7,042 nucleotides of DNA from Halococcaceae archaeon (lineage in GTDB: Archaea > Halobacteriota > Halobacteria > Halobacteriales > Halalkalicoccaceae). Numbering within the stretch: the first letter of the stretch is position 1; each line of letters begins with the position of its first letter. Below, piece after piece: positions 1-4,858 of this stretch. The translations under genes and the position numbers were made by a program. A model generated the notes under the pieces. The model saw nothing but the letters and a program-made list of their open reading frames with translations. It was not told where the DNA came from and ran no database searches. The DNA lies in contig SKXI01000118.1 of assembly GCA_007128515.1 (NCBI GenBank), forward strand, positions 1-7,042, written 5' to 3'.

Positions 1-1214
1 ACAGCCCCTCCATCCCAGACCGACCACGGCTCGACCTCGACCCCGAGATGTCCGAGGGCGAACGGCTGGCGGTCCTGGAGGACCACTACGTCGAACTCGT
101 CCGGATCCGCGATCAGCTCGAGGATCGCCTCTCGGATACGACGGGTCGTAAGGACTCGCTTCGCGACCACGTCGATCAGCTCGAACGCGAGAACAGCGCG
201 CTCAAGACCGCCTCGCTCTACATCGCGACGATCGAGGAGCTGCTCGACGAGGGCGCGATCATCAAACAGCACGGTACCAACCAGGAGGTGCTCACGGACG
301 TCACCCCCTCGATCGCCACGGAGATCGAGTCGGGCGACCGGGTCGCGATCAACGACTCCTTCGGCATCGAGCGGGTCCTCGACGCCGAGACCGACGCCCG
401 CGCGCAGGCGATGCAGGTCGAACACAGCCCCGAAGTGAGCTACGCGGAGATCGGCGGGATCGACGAGCAGGTCCGCGAGGTCCGCGAGGCCGTCGAGGAG
501 CCGCTCGTCAACCCCGAACAGTTCGAGGCCGTCGGCATCGAGCCGCCGGGCGGCGTGTTGCTCTACGGCCCGCCGGGGACCGGAAAGACGATGCTCGCGA
601 AGGCGGTCGCGAACGAGACCGACGCGACGTTCATCAAGATGGCCGGCTCCGAACTCGTCCAGAAGTTCATCGGCGAGGGCTCGCGGCTGGTCCGTGACCT
701 CTTCGAGCTCGCCCGGAGCCACGAGCCGGCGATCGTCTTCATCGACGAGATCGACGCGATCGCCTCCAAGCGAACGGAGTCGAAGACCTCGGGCGACGCG
801 GAGGTCCAGCGGACGATGATGCAGCTGCTCAACGAGATGGACGGCTTCGACGAGCGCGGCGAGGTCCGCATCATCGCCGCGACCAACCGTTTCGACATGC
901 TCGATCCCGCGATCTTGCGACCCGGCAGGTTCGACCGGCTCATCGAGGTCCCCGACCCCGAACTCGAGGGCAGACGCGAGATCCTCAGGATCCACAGTCG
1001 GGAGATGAACGTCGCCGACGGCGTCGACTTCGAGTCGATAGCCGAGAAGACCGAGGGCTTCAGCGGGGCGGAGCTGGCGAGCCTCTGTACCGAAGCGGGG
1101 ATGTTCGCGATCCGTGACGACCGGACGGCGGTGGAACAGGCGGACTTCGAGGCCGCCTACGAGAAGATCGCCGACGAGGCCGACGAGACCGACGCCCACT
1201 ACTACGTCCACTGA
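1..1214 (+). CDS. panB: Proteasome-activating nucleotidase, PanB-like (5' truncated by window edge)
   Basis: AAA+ ATPase that forms a hexameric ring on the 20S proteasome, unfolds substrates with ATP and feeds them to the protease. Numbered from the Met at base 48: N-terminal coiled coil about 5-55, OB domain about 56-125, Walker A GPPGTGKT 174-181, pore loop KFIGEG 206-211, Walker B with Asp233-Glu234, sensor-1 Asn280, arginine-finger motif RPGRFDR 291-297, sensor-2 region about 340-351. The Met at 48 is probably internal: the same frame stays open to base 3 and reads SPSIPDRPRLDLDPE, which resembles my recollection of PanB N-termini. The true start therefore lies just upstream of the window. 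The short N-terminus also favours PanB over PanA. All catalytic residues are present. The C-terminus reads HYYVH, so the Tyr expected in second-to-last place of an HbYX tail is displaced by one. Identity as PAN is very secure; the PanB paralogue call rests on memory. Confidence 0.95.
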   Translation, partial: SPSIPDRPRLDLDPEMSEGERLAVLEDHYVELVRIRDQLEDRLSDTTGRKDSLRDHVDQLERENSALKTASLYIATIEELLDEGAIIKQHGTNQEVLTDVTPSIATEIESGDRVAINDSFGIERVLDAETDARAQAMQVEHSPEVSYAEIGGIDEQVREVREAVEEPLVNPEQFEAVGIEPPGGVLLYGPPGTGKTMLAKAVANETDATFIKMAGSELVQKFIGEGSRLVRDLFELARSHEPAIVFIDEIDAIASKRTESKTSGDAEVQRTMMQLLNEMDGFDERGEVRIIAATNRFDMLDPAILRPGRFDRLIEVPDPELEGRREILRIHSREMNVADGVDFESIAEKTEGFSGAELASLCTEAGMFAIRDDRTAVEQADFEAAYEKIADEADETDAHYYVH

Positions 1215-1250
1215 TACGGAGTCGTGGTTCCGGACGGGTTCCGAACCGCA

Positions 1251-1260
1251 ACCGATTACC
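1251..1260 (+). promoter_or_regulatory. Weak TATA-like element for pdaD
   Basis: ACCGATTACC is the most A/T-rich stretch between the PAN stop and the decarboxylase start. Its centre lies about 28 nt before the ATG at 1284, which is the spacing of a leaderless haloarchaeal promoter. The match is poor. A neighbouring dyad GGTTC-C-GAACC at 1237-1247 lies where an upstream element or operator could sit. Co-transcription from the PAN gene is the alternative. Confidence 0.25.
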
Positions 1261-1283
1261 CATCGGATAGCAGAGGGCCGGTC

Positions 1284-1757
1284 ATGGGGACGATCCGGGT
1301 GGTCTGGGGACACGCGAGCGCGCCGACGGAGCTGGCGGCGTACGACGCCGCACTCGCCGGCGCGGGTATCGAGAACTACAACCTCGTGAGCGTCTCCTCC
1401 GTGATCCCCGCCGAGGCGACCGTCGAGGCTGTCGGCACCGCCCCGGACCTCGGTCCCGTGGGCGACCTCCTCACCGTGGTCGAGGCACGCGCGACGAGCG
1501 GCGAGGGGTCGGTGAGTGCGGCGCTCGCGTGGGCGGAGAGCCGCGAGGGACCGGGACTGTTCTACGAGACTGGCGGCGAGTTCGACGGGCCGACCGCGCG
1601 TGAGCGGGTCGAGCTGGGGATCGCGGCGGGCCAGCGACTGCGGGAGTGGACGTTCGAGGAGCCGTCGATCGTCGTGGAGAGTACCGAGGTGCCCGAGGGC
1701 GGCTACACGTGTGCGGTCGTGGTCGCGGTCTACGGTCGTGGTCGCCCGCCGTTCTGA
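1284..1757 (+). CDS. pdaD: Pyruvoyl-dependent arginine decarboxylase
   Basis: Converts arginine to agmatine and CO2 using a pyruvoyl group made by self-cleavage of the proenzyme. In archaea agmatine is used to make agmatidine on tRNA-Ile2 and, in some lineages, polyamines. The 157-aa product has the family pattern: ENYNLV at 30-35, then the Ser38-Ser39 pair within VSSVIP, which should be the cleavage site giving a short beta chain and a pyruvoyl-capped alpha chain. GLFYETGG at 91-98 contains Glu95, equivalent to the catalytic Glu of the Methanocaldococcus enzyme. An in-frame ATG at 1224 would add 20 residues, but that extension does not look like protein sequence. The ATG at 1284 starts the conserved MGTIRVVWG strand and lies 28 nt from a weak TATA-like element. 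The gene sits 69 nt after the PAN gene on the same strand, so read-through from it is possible. Confidence 0.93.
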   Translation: MGTIRVVWGHASAPTELAAYDAALAGAGIENYNLVSVSSVIPAEATVEAVGTAPDLGPVGDLLTVVEARATSGEGSVSAALAWAESREGPGLFYETGGEFDGPTARERVELGIAAGQRLREWTFEEPSIVVESTEVPEGGYTCAVVVAVYGRGRPPF

Positions 1758-1766
1758 GCGCTCCCG

Positions 1767-1796
1767 AAACCCCTCCGATCGACCGACGGGTTTTTT
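1767..1796 (+). terminator. Putative terminator after pdaD
   Basis: Ten bases past the pdaD stop, AAACCC (1767-1772) is complementary to GGGTTT (1788-1793), with a 15-nt loop. The right arm runs directly into six T residues at 1791-1796. Archaeal transcription commonly stops at T-runs, with or without a hairpin. The T-run could instead act as a poor TATA box for the next gene, but a start about 27 nt on would cut into that gene's Shine-Dalgarno-like motif, so the terminator reading is preferred. Confidence 0.5.
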
Positions 1797-1813
1797 GAGA
1801 CGGCCCCCCTACC

Positions 1814-1822
1814 GGAGGGTGA
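1814..1822 (+). promoter_or_regulatory. Shine-Dalgarno-like motif
   Basis: GGAGGGTGA lies nine bases before the ATG at 1832 and nearly matches the complement of the archaeal 16S rRNA 3' end (GGAGGTGA). It supports the chosen start and implies a leadered transcript, unlike the leaderless pattern suggested for several genes in the window. Confidence 0.55.
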
Positions 1823-1831
1823 ATCGTTCTC

Positions 1832-2218
1832 ATGCACGGAAACACGCCCCACGCTGGCTCCCCGGGGACGACCGACGCGGGACAGCGAGCGAACGCGGAC
1901 GTACCCGACCTCTCGTCCGAACAGAAACGCGTCCTCCAGCACGACGCCGCGCGTATCGCGACGGCTGTCCGTGACTACCTCCCGCAGGAGTACGTCGTCG
2001 GCTCCGACGTCGGCCAGGGGATGGGCGGCCCGGAGGCGACCGTCGCCGTCCAGCCACCCGCCGGAGAGATCGTGAGCGCCGGCTTCGCCCCGAACCCCGA
2101 CGAGGGGCGGACGGTGACCGACGAGGACAGGACGCAGGTCGCCCGAGAACTGGCCGCGAGCGCCGCCTGGCAGGTCAAACGAACGGTCGGCTCCTCCTTC
2201 ACGCCAGCCGGACGCTGA
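1832..2218 (+). CDS. Conserved haloarchaeal protein of unknown function (possibly DUF5811)
   Basis: A 128-aa soluble acidic protein with no signal peptide, membrane helix or catalytic motif that I can recognise. The first ~25 residues are Gly/Thr/Pro-rich and look flexible. Residues 28-50 are predicted helical (SSEQKRVLQHDAARIATAV). Residues 62-88 hold the most conserved-looking segment, with QGMGGPEATVAVQPP and then VSAGFAPN, suggesting two beta strands. A second helix at about 97-120 leads to the tail TPAGR. From memory it resembles the haloarchaeal family DUF5811, but I cannot confirm this. The start is supported by a Shine-Dalgarno-like motif nine bases upstream. Its TGA overlaps the ATG of the following JAMM protease gene by one base, so the two are very likely translated together, and a role connected with that protease is a reasonable guess. 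No function is assigned. Confidence 0.88.
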   Translation: MHGNTPHAGSPGTTDAGQRANADVPDLSSEQKRVLQHDAARIATAVRDYLPQEYVVGSDVGQGMGGPEATVAVQPPAGEIVSAGFAPNPDEGRTVTDEDRTQVARELAASAAWQVKRTVGSSFTPAGR

Positions 2219-2634
2219 TGGGGACGCTCTCGCTCTCGGGAGCGAACCGGAATGCGGTGATCGAACACGCCCGAGCGGGTGCTCCGAACGAGGTCTGTGG
2301 CGTCCTCGGCGGCCGTCGCGAGGGGACGGAGGCGACCGTCGAGCGCGTGATCCGTGTCACGAACGTCGCGAGCGAGCCGCGACGGCGCTACGAACTCGAC
2401 GCCGAGGCGCTGTTCGCCGCGATCGAGCGGATAGAAGGGGCGGGCGAATCGGTCGTCGGCTTCTACCACTCGCACCCGGCCGGCCCCCCGAGACCGAGCG
2501 CGACCGACCGGGCACTGGCGACCTGGCCGGGGCGCTCGTACGTGATCGTCTCGCTCGAGGGCACTCCCACCCTCTCCTCGTGGCGCTGGGACGGCGAGCG
2601 CTTTCGCGAGGAACGGATCGCGTCGGTCGCGTAA
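2218..2634 (+). CDS. JAMM/MPN+ metalloprotease, desampylase-like
   Basis: A 138-aa single-domain protein of the JAB1/MPN/Mov34 metalloenzyme family. The zinc site is complete: Glu25 in APNEVCGVLGG, then the strict H-x-H-x7-S-x2-D motif with His84, His86, Ser94 and Asp97 in the segment YHSHPAGPPRPSATD. Family members cleave isopeptide bonds. Haloferax HvJAMM1 removes SAMP ubiquitin-like modifiers from proteins, and Rpn11 does the equivalent job in the eukaryotic proteasome lid. The C-terminal part (SYVIVSLEG, then a Trp-containing strand) matches the end of a compact MPN fold. The ATG shares its A with the stop codon of the upstream gene, which indicates translational coupling. A PAN ATPase gene lies about 1 kb upstream on the same strand. 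SAMP-cleaving activity is inferred; a bacterial-type role such as releasing sulfur-carrier proteins or Cys adducts is also possible. Confidence 0.92.
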   Translation: MGTLSLSGANRNAVIEHARAGAPNEVCGVLGGRREGTEATVERVIRVTNVASEPRRRYELDAEALFAAIERIEGAGESVVGFYHSHPAGPPRPSATDRALATWPGRSYVIVSLEGTPTLSSWRWDGERFREERIASVA

Positions 2635-2645
2635 GCGTGGCCCGG

Positions 2646-2652
2646 ATATATA
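2646..2652 (+). promoter_or_regulatory. TATA box for the zinc-ribbon gene
   Basis: ATATATA stands out in otherwise GC-rich sequence, 11 nt after the JAMM stop codon. Its centre is 28 nt before the ATG at 2677, which places transcription start at or within a base or two of the start codon. That is the classic leaderless arrangement of haloarchaea. Confidence 0.75.
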
Positions 2653-2676
2653 CCACTCCGTGGCCAACGTTCGGCT

Positions 2677-2859
2677 ATGTGGCGTCTCACAGCCGAGAAC
2701 ACCAACTCGCTCGCCCACCGGGTCGCCTCGGACACGCTCGTCTTCTCGTGTCGCCACTGCGAGCACGGGGAGGTCGTCGTTACCGACATGATCGAGGAGG
2801 CCGCCGGTAGCTGTTCGGAGTGCGACGCGCGCTACGAACTCTACGTCGACGAACACTGA
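2677..2859 (+). CDS. Small zinc-ribbon protein (60 aa)
   Basis: The 60-aa product carries two Cys pairs, CRHC (Cys25, Cys28) and CSEC (Cys46, Cys49), separated by 17 residues. This is the spacing of a zinc ribbon binding one zinc ion. It belongs to the broad group of very short haloarchaeal zinc-finger proteins, several of which are known to affect growth, motility or biofilm, mostly by unknown means. N-terminal residues 1-24 contain no Cys or transmembrane helix; the C-terminus is acidic (YELYVDEH). A strong TATA box 28 nt upstream argues for its own leaderless transcript rather than simple extension of the JAMM operon, although the gap is only 42 nt. The last six codons and the stop lie inside a 25-bp tandem duplication. 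Function and partner (nucleic acid or protein) cannot be told from sequence. Confidence 0.85.
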   Translation: MWRLTAENTNSLAHRVASDTLVFSCRHCEHGEVVVTDMIEEAAGSCSECDARYELYVDEH

Positions 2860-2890
2860 TCGTGACTACGTCGACGAGCACCGATCGTGG
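2841..2890. repeat. 25-bp tandem duplication over the 3' end of the zinc-ribbon gene
   Basis: Bases 2841-2865 and 2866-2890 are two adjacent copies differing at 3 of 25 positions. Both begin CTACGTCGACGA. The first copy encodes the last residues YVDEH and the TGA stop of the zinc-ribbon protein. In the second copy the equivalent stop triplet reads CGA, and 25 is not a multiple of three, so it is out of frame and untranslated. Confidence 0.85.
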
Positions 2891-3127
2891 CCCTCTCGGT
2901 GAGACGACCCCTCTAACCGGACTGTCACTTCCCTCCGAGGGCGCTCTCTCCCCGACCCAGCCGTTTCGACTCGAACTCGTCCCGTGCGGGTGGTACCCAC
3001 GATCCCATCCCCGCTCCTGCTCCGGATTCGGGGCGTCCCGGTCGCTCACGAACCTCTCCGGTCTTCCACTCGAAACCGTGGATCGGACTTCCCTCTGGCG
3101 TCAGACATACATCCGGTATCCGAGACG
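2891..3127. other. Convergent intergenic gap without a supported gene
   Basis: This spacer separates the + strand zinc-ribbon gene from the - strand DUF3006 gene. Reading frames cross it on both strands, but their products are Arg/Ser/Gly-rich with no domain. I see no T-run terminator for either side and no tRNA fold. A short GTTCGAGTC on the - strand looks like a tRNA T-loop but has no paired stem. Confidence 0.5.
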
Positions 3128-3406
3128 TCAGCTCCCCGGTTCGTCCGGTCGGCGCGAGAGCCGGTCGAAGCGACTGCGCGCCGACTCCCGCCGCTCGTCG
3201 GTGGCCGCGAGATCCGCCTCGATCGTCTCGATATCGCCGCCACCGACGGTGATCCGGCAGACGGTCCCTCCCGAGACGTCCTCCGGGAGCTCCTCCGACC
3301 CGAGGTGGAGCTCCTCGACCGGCTCGCCGTCGCACTCGACGAGGACCACCGCGATCCCCTCCTCGATCCGGTCGACCACCGCCGTGTACCGGCCGTCGTC
3401 GATCAC
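3128..3406 (-). CDS. DUF3006-type small protein, coupled to MBL lipoprotein
   Basis: A 92-aa acidic protein. The first 60 residues have the DUF3006 pattern: YTAVVDRIEEGIAVVLVE, then the Leu-Pro motif ELPEDVSGGTVCRITV, forming a small beta-barrel-like domain. The C-terminal third is a charged helix rich in Glu and Arg. The function of DUF3006 is not established; members are often encoded next to ComEC-like metallo-beta-lactamase proteins, as here. I chose the GTG at 3406-3404 as start because it leaves the conserved VIDDGRYTAVVDRI segment at the N-terminus and overlaps the upstream TGA as GTGA. The same frame stays open far upstream inside the MBL gene, but that part is a meaningless Arg-rich shadow. 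The product has no signal peptide, so it should be cytoplasmic while its partner is exported, which makes the pairing curious. Confidence 0.82.
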   Translation of the reverse strand: MIDDGRYTAVVDRIEEGIAVVLVECDGEPVEELHLGSEELPEDVSGGTVCRITVGGGDIETIEADLAATDERRESARSRFDRLSRRPDEPGS

Positions 3407-4761
3407 GCGGTCACCCCCGACGTCGGCACCGGACCCGGCCGCGTCTGTTCGGCTACGGTCCCCGGGACCGGCGGTCCGGCGATCGACGCCTCCGGCTCGT
3501 CGGTGATCGCCGCGGGATCGGTCGTCGCCTCGGTCTCGGCGTCGATGGCGAGCTCCGAGCCGTCGCTCTCGATCACGACCGTCCCGTGCACGCCGGTCCA
3601 GTACGTCTCGATCTCCCGGTCGGCGAACGCCTCCAGCACCTCGTCGTGCGGGTGGCCGTACTGGGACTCGTAGGCGGACGAGATCAGCGCGACCTCCGGT
3701 TCGACCGCGTCGAGGAACGCGGGCGTCGAACTCGTCGAACTCCCGTGGTGGCCGGCGTGGTAGACGTCCGCGGCGAGTGCGTCGCCGTGGTCGTGGACCA
3801 TCCGCGCCTCGGCGTCCTCTTCCGCGTCGCCGGTGAACAGGAAGCTCGTCTCCCCGAACGCCAGGTGCACCGAGAGGCTGTTGTAGTGGAGGTCGTCCGG
3901 CCGGTCGCTCTCCGCAGGTGGGTTCACCACGGTCACGTCGATGTCCTCCATCGGGATCTCGTCGCCCTCCTGGGCGTCGATCAGGTCCACGTCGTGTGCC
4001 TCGACCGCGTCGAGATACCGGTCGTACGTCGCGGAGGTGTGGGGCACGCCGGAGTCCCACGCCTGACCGATCCCGTCGCCTTCCGTCTCGAAGTGCTCGA
4101 TCACCGCGGCGTGCCCGCCGATGTGGTCGGCGTGGCCGTGCGTCGCCACCAGGTAGTCGATCCGGTCGATCCCCTCCCCCTCGAGGTACTCGATCACCTC
4201 CGAGCCGTCCTGCCGCCAGTCACCGGTGTCGATCAGCATCGTCTCCCCACCCGGCCCGACGATCAGCGTGGCGTCGGCCTGCCCGACGTCGATCACGTGG
4301 ACCTCGAGGGCTCCATCGGCCGCGTCGGTCTCGACTTCCTCGTCGTCGGCGTCCGCTCCGTCGTCGGTCTCCGCTCCGTCGTCGGTCTCCGCTCCGTCGT
4401 CGGTCTCGACTTCCTCGTCGTCTGTCTCCGCTCCGTCGTCGGTCTCCGCGTCGTCGTCGGTCTCCGCTCCCTCGTCGGTCTCGACTTCCTCGTCGTCTGT
4501 CTCCGCACCCTCGTCGGTCTCCGCGTCGTCGTCTGTCTCCGCTTCGTCGTCGACTTCGTCCGTCCCGGGCGTCTCGGTCCCCTCTTCGGGCTCGGCCCCA
4601 TCGTCGGCGTCCGTACCGTCGTCCTCGTCGGCGGCCTCCTCGAGTTCCTCCGGCGTTTCGGTCGCTTCCGGCGTCTCGTCCCCGTCGTCGATCCCTTCCC
4701 CGGCACAGCCGGCGAGCACGAGGCTGAGGGCGACGACCAGGACGAGGAGCTGACTGCGCAT
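3403..4761 (-). CDS. Secreted lipoprotein with acidic stalk and ComEC-like metallo-beta-lactamase domain
   Basis: A 452-aa predicted surface hydrolase. Residues 1-18 form a hydrophobic signal ending in the lipobox LAGC with lipidated Cys19. There is no twin-arginine motif, so Sec export is likely. Residues 20-150 are an almost pure Asp/Glu/Thr/Ala/Gly stalk with no Lys, Arg or His, part of it built from three 25-residue repeats (72-146). The catalytic MBL domain spans about 151-405: HGHADH at 208-213 (His208, His210, Asp212, His213), TGDAEED with Asp312, and GHHGSS with His338/His339. This matches the domain found at the C-terminus of ComEC competence proteins and in related stand-alone proteins, thought to act on nucleic acid or phosphodiesters. 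No ComEC membrane channel is present here. Residues 406-452 are a Pro/Thr/Ala-rich tail. A TATA box lies 27 nt upstream and the DUF3006 gene overlaps the stop. The substrate is unknown. Confidence 0.92.
   Translation of the reverse strand: MRSQLLVLVVALSLVLAGCAGEGIDDGDETPEATETPEELEEAADEDDGTDADDGAEPEEGTETPGTDEVDDEAETDDDAETDEGAETDDEEVETDEGAETDDDAETDDGAETDDEEVETDDGAETDDGAETDDGADADDEEVETDAADGALEVHVIDVGQADATLIVGPGGETMLIDTGDWRQDGSEVIEYLEGEGIDRIDYLVATHGHADHIGGHAAVIEHFETEGDGIGQAWDSGVPHTSATYDRYLDAVEAHDVDLIDAQEGDEIPMEDIDVTVVNPPAESDRPDDLHYNSLSVHLAFGETSFLFTGDAEEDAEARMVHDHGDALAADVYHAGHHGSSTSSTPAFLDAVEPEVALISSAYESQYGHPHDEVLEAFADREIETYWTGVHGTVVIESDGSELAIDAETEATTDPAAITDEPEASIAGPPVPGTVAEQTRPGPVPTSGVTA
4325..4549 (-). 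repeat. Three 75-bp tandem repeats encoding the acidic stalk
   Basis: Units at 4325-4399, 4400-4474 and 4475-4549 each begin (on the + strand) TCGGTCTCGACTTCCTCGTC. Counting by eye, the first and second units differ at 6 of 75 positions, the second and third at 5. Inside each unit an 18-bp subrepeat related to TCTCCGCTCCGTCGTCGG is visible. The protein equivalent is three 25-residue units, each ending EEVETD at residues 91-96, 116-121 and 141-146. The length keeps the frame, so copy number could change without breaking the gene. Confidence 0.9.
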
Positions 4762-4783
4762 ATCCGGGGAAGGGGTCCACCGA

Positions 4784-4792
4784 GTGTATAGC
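4784..4792 (-). promoter_or_regulatory. TATA box for the MBL lipoprotein gene
   Basis: On the - strand this reads GCTATACAC and is centred 27 nt before the ATG at 4761, giving a leaderless transcript. It lies in the 97-nt spacer between the 3' end of infB and this gene, so the MBL-DUF3006 pair has its own promoter although it follows infB on the same strand. Confidence 0.65.
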
Positions 4793-4796
4793 TTCA

Positions 4797-4825
4797 GATA
4801 GTTCTTCTATCCGAAACGTTCTCGG
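4797..4825 (-). promoter_or_regulatory. Two abutting inverted repeats upstream of the MBL promoter
   Basis: GATAG-TTCTT-CTATC (4797-4811) is a perfect 5-bp dyad. It touches a second inverted repeat, CCGA-(7 nt)-TCGG (4811-4825). The pair lies 5-33 bases upstream of the TATA box, where the BRE and upstream regulator sites are found. It could be an operator for the MBL gene. A role as RNA structure at the 3' end of infB is the alternative, but no T-run follows. Confidence 0.35.
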
Positions 4826-4858
4826 AAGATCACAACTGGGCGTCGCGTGACTGTCGAC

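Noticed and set aside
1975..2856. 293-codon - strand frame opposite the JAMM and zinc-ribbon genes
   Set aside because: It covers three well-supported + strand genes and encodes an Arg-rich sequence with no recognisable motif.
2940..2990. Possible tRNA on the - strand, from a GTTCGAGTC T-loop-like sequence
   Set aside because: The five bases on each side do not pair into a T stem (only the first pair forms), and no acceptor or anticodon arm can be built around it.
3128..4060. Long upstream extension of the DUF3006 frame
   Set aside because: The stretch before the GTG at 3406 is an Arg/Gly-rich off-frame reading of the MBL gene. Only the last 92 codons look like protein.
4320..4560. CRISPR array or mobile-element repeat
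   Set aside because: The repeats are contiguous without spacers, keep the reading frame and encode the acidic stalk, so they are a coding tandem repeat.
3586..4791. 401-codon open frame on the + strand opposite the MBL lipoprotein gene
   Set aside because: It reads Val/Arg/Gly/Leu-rich repeats that mirror the acidic repeat tract. The - strand frame has a signal peptide, lipobox and complete metal-binding motifs, so this is a shadow caused by high GC.
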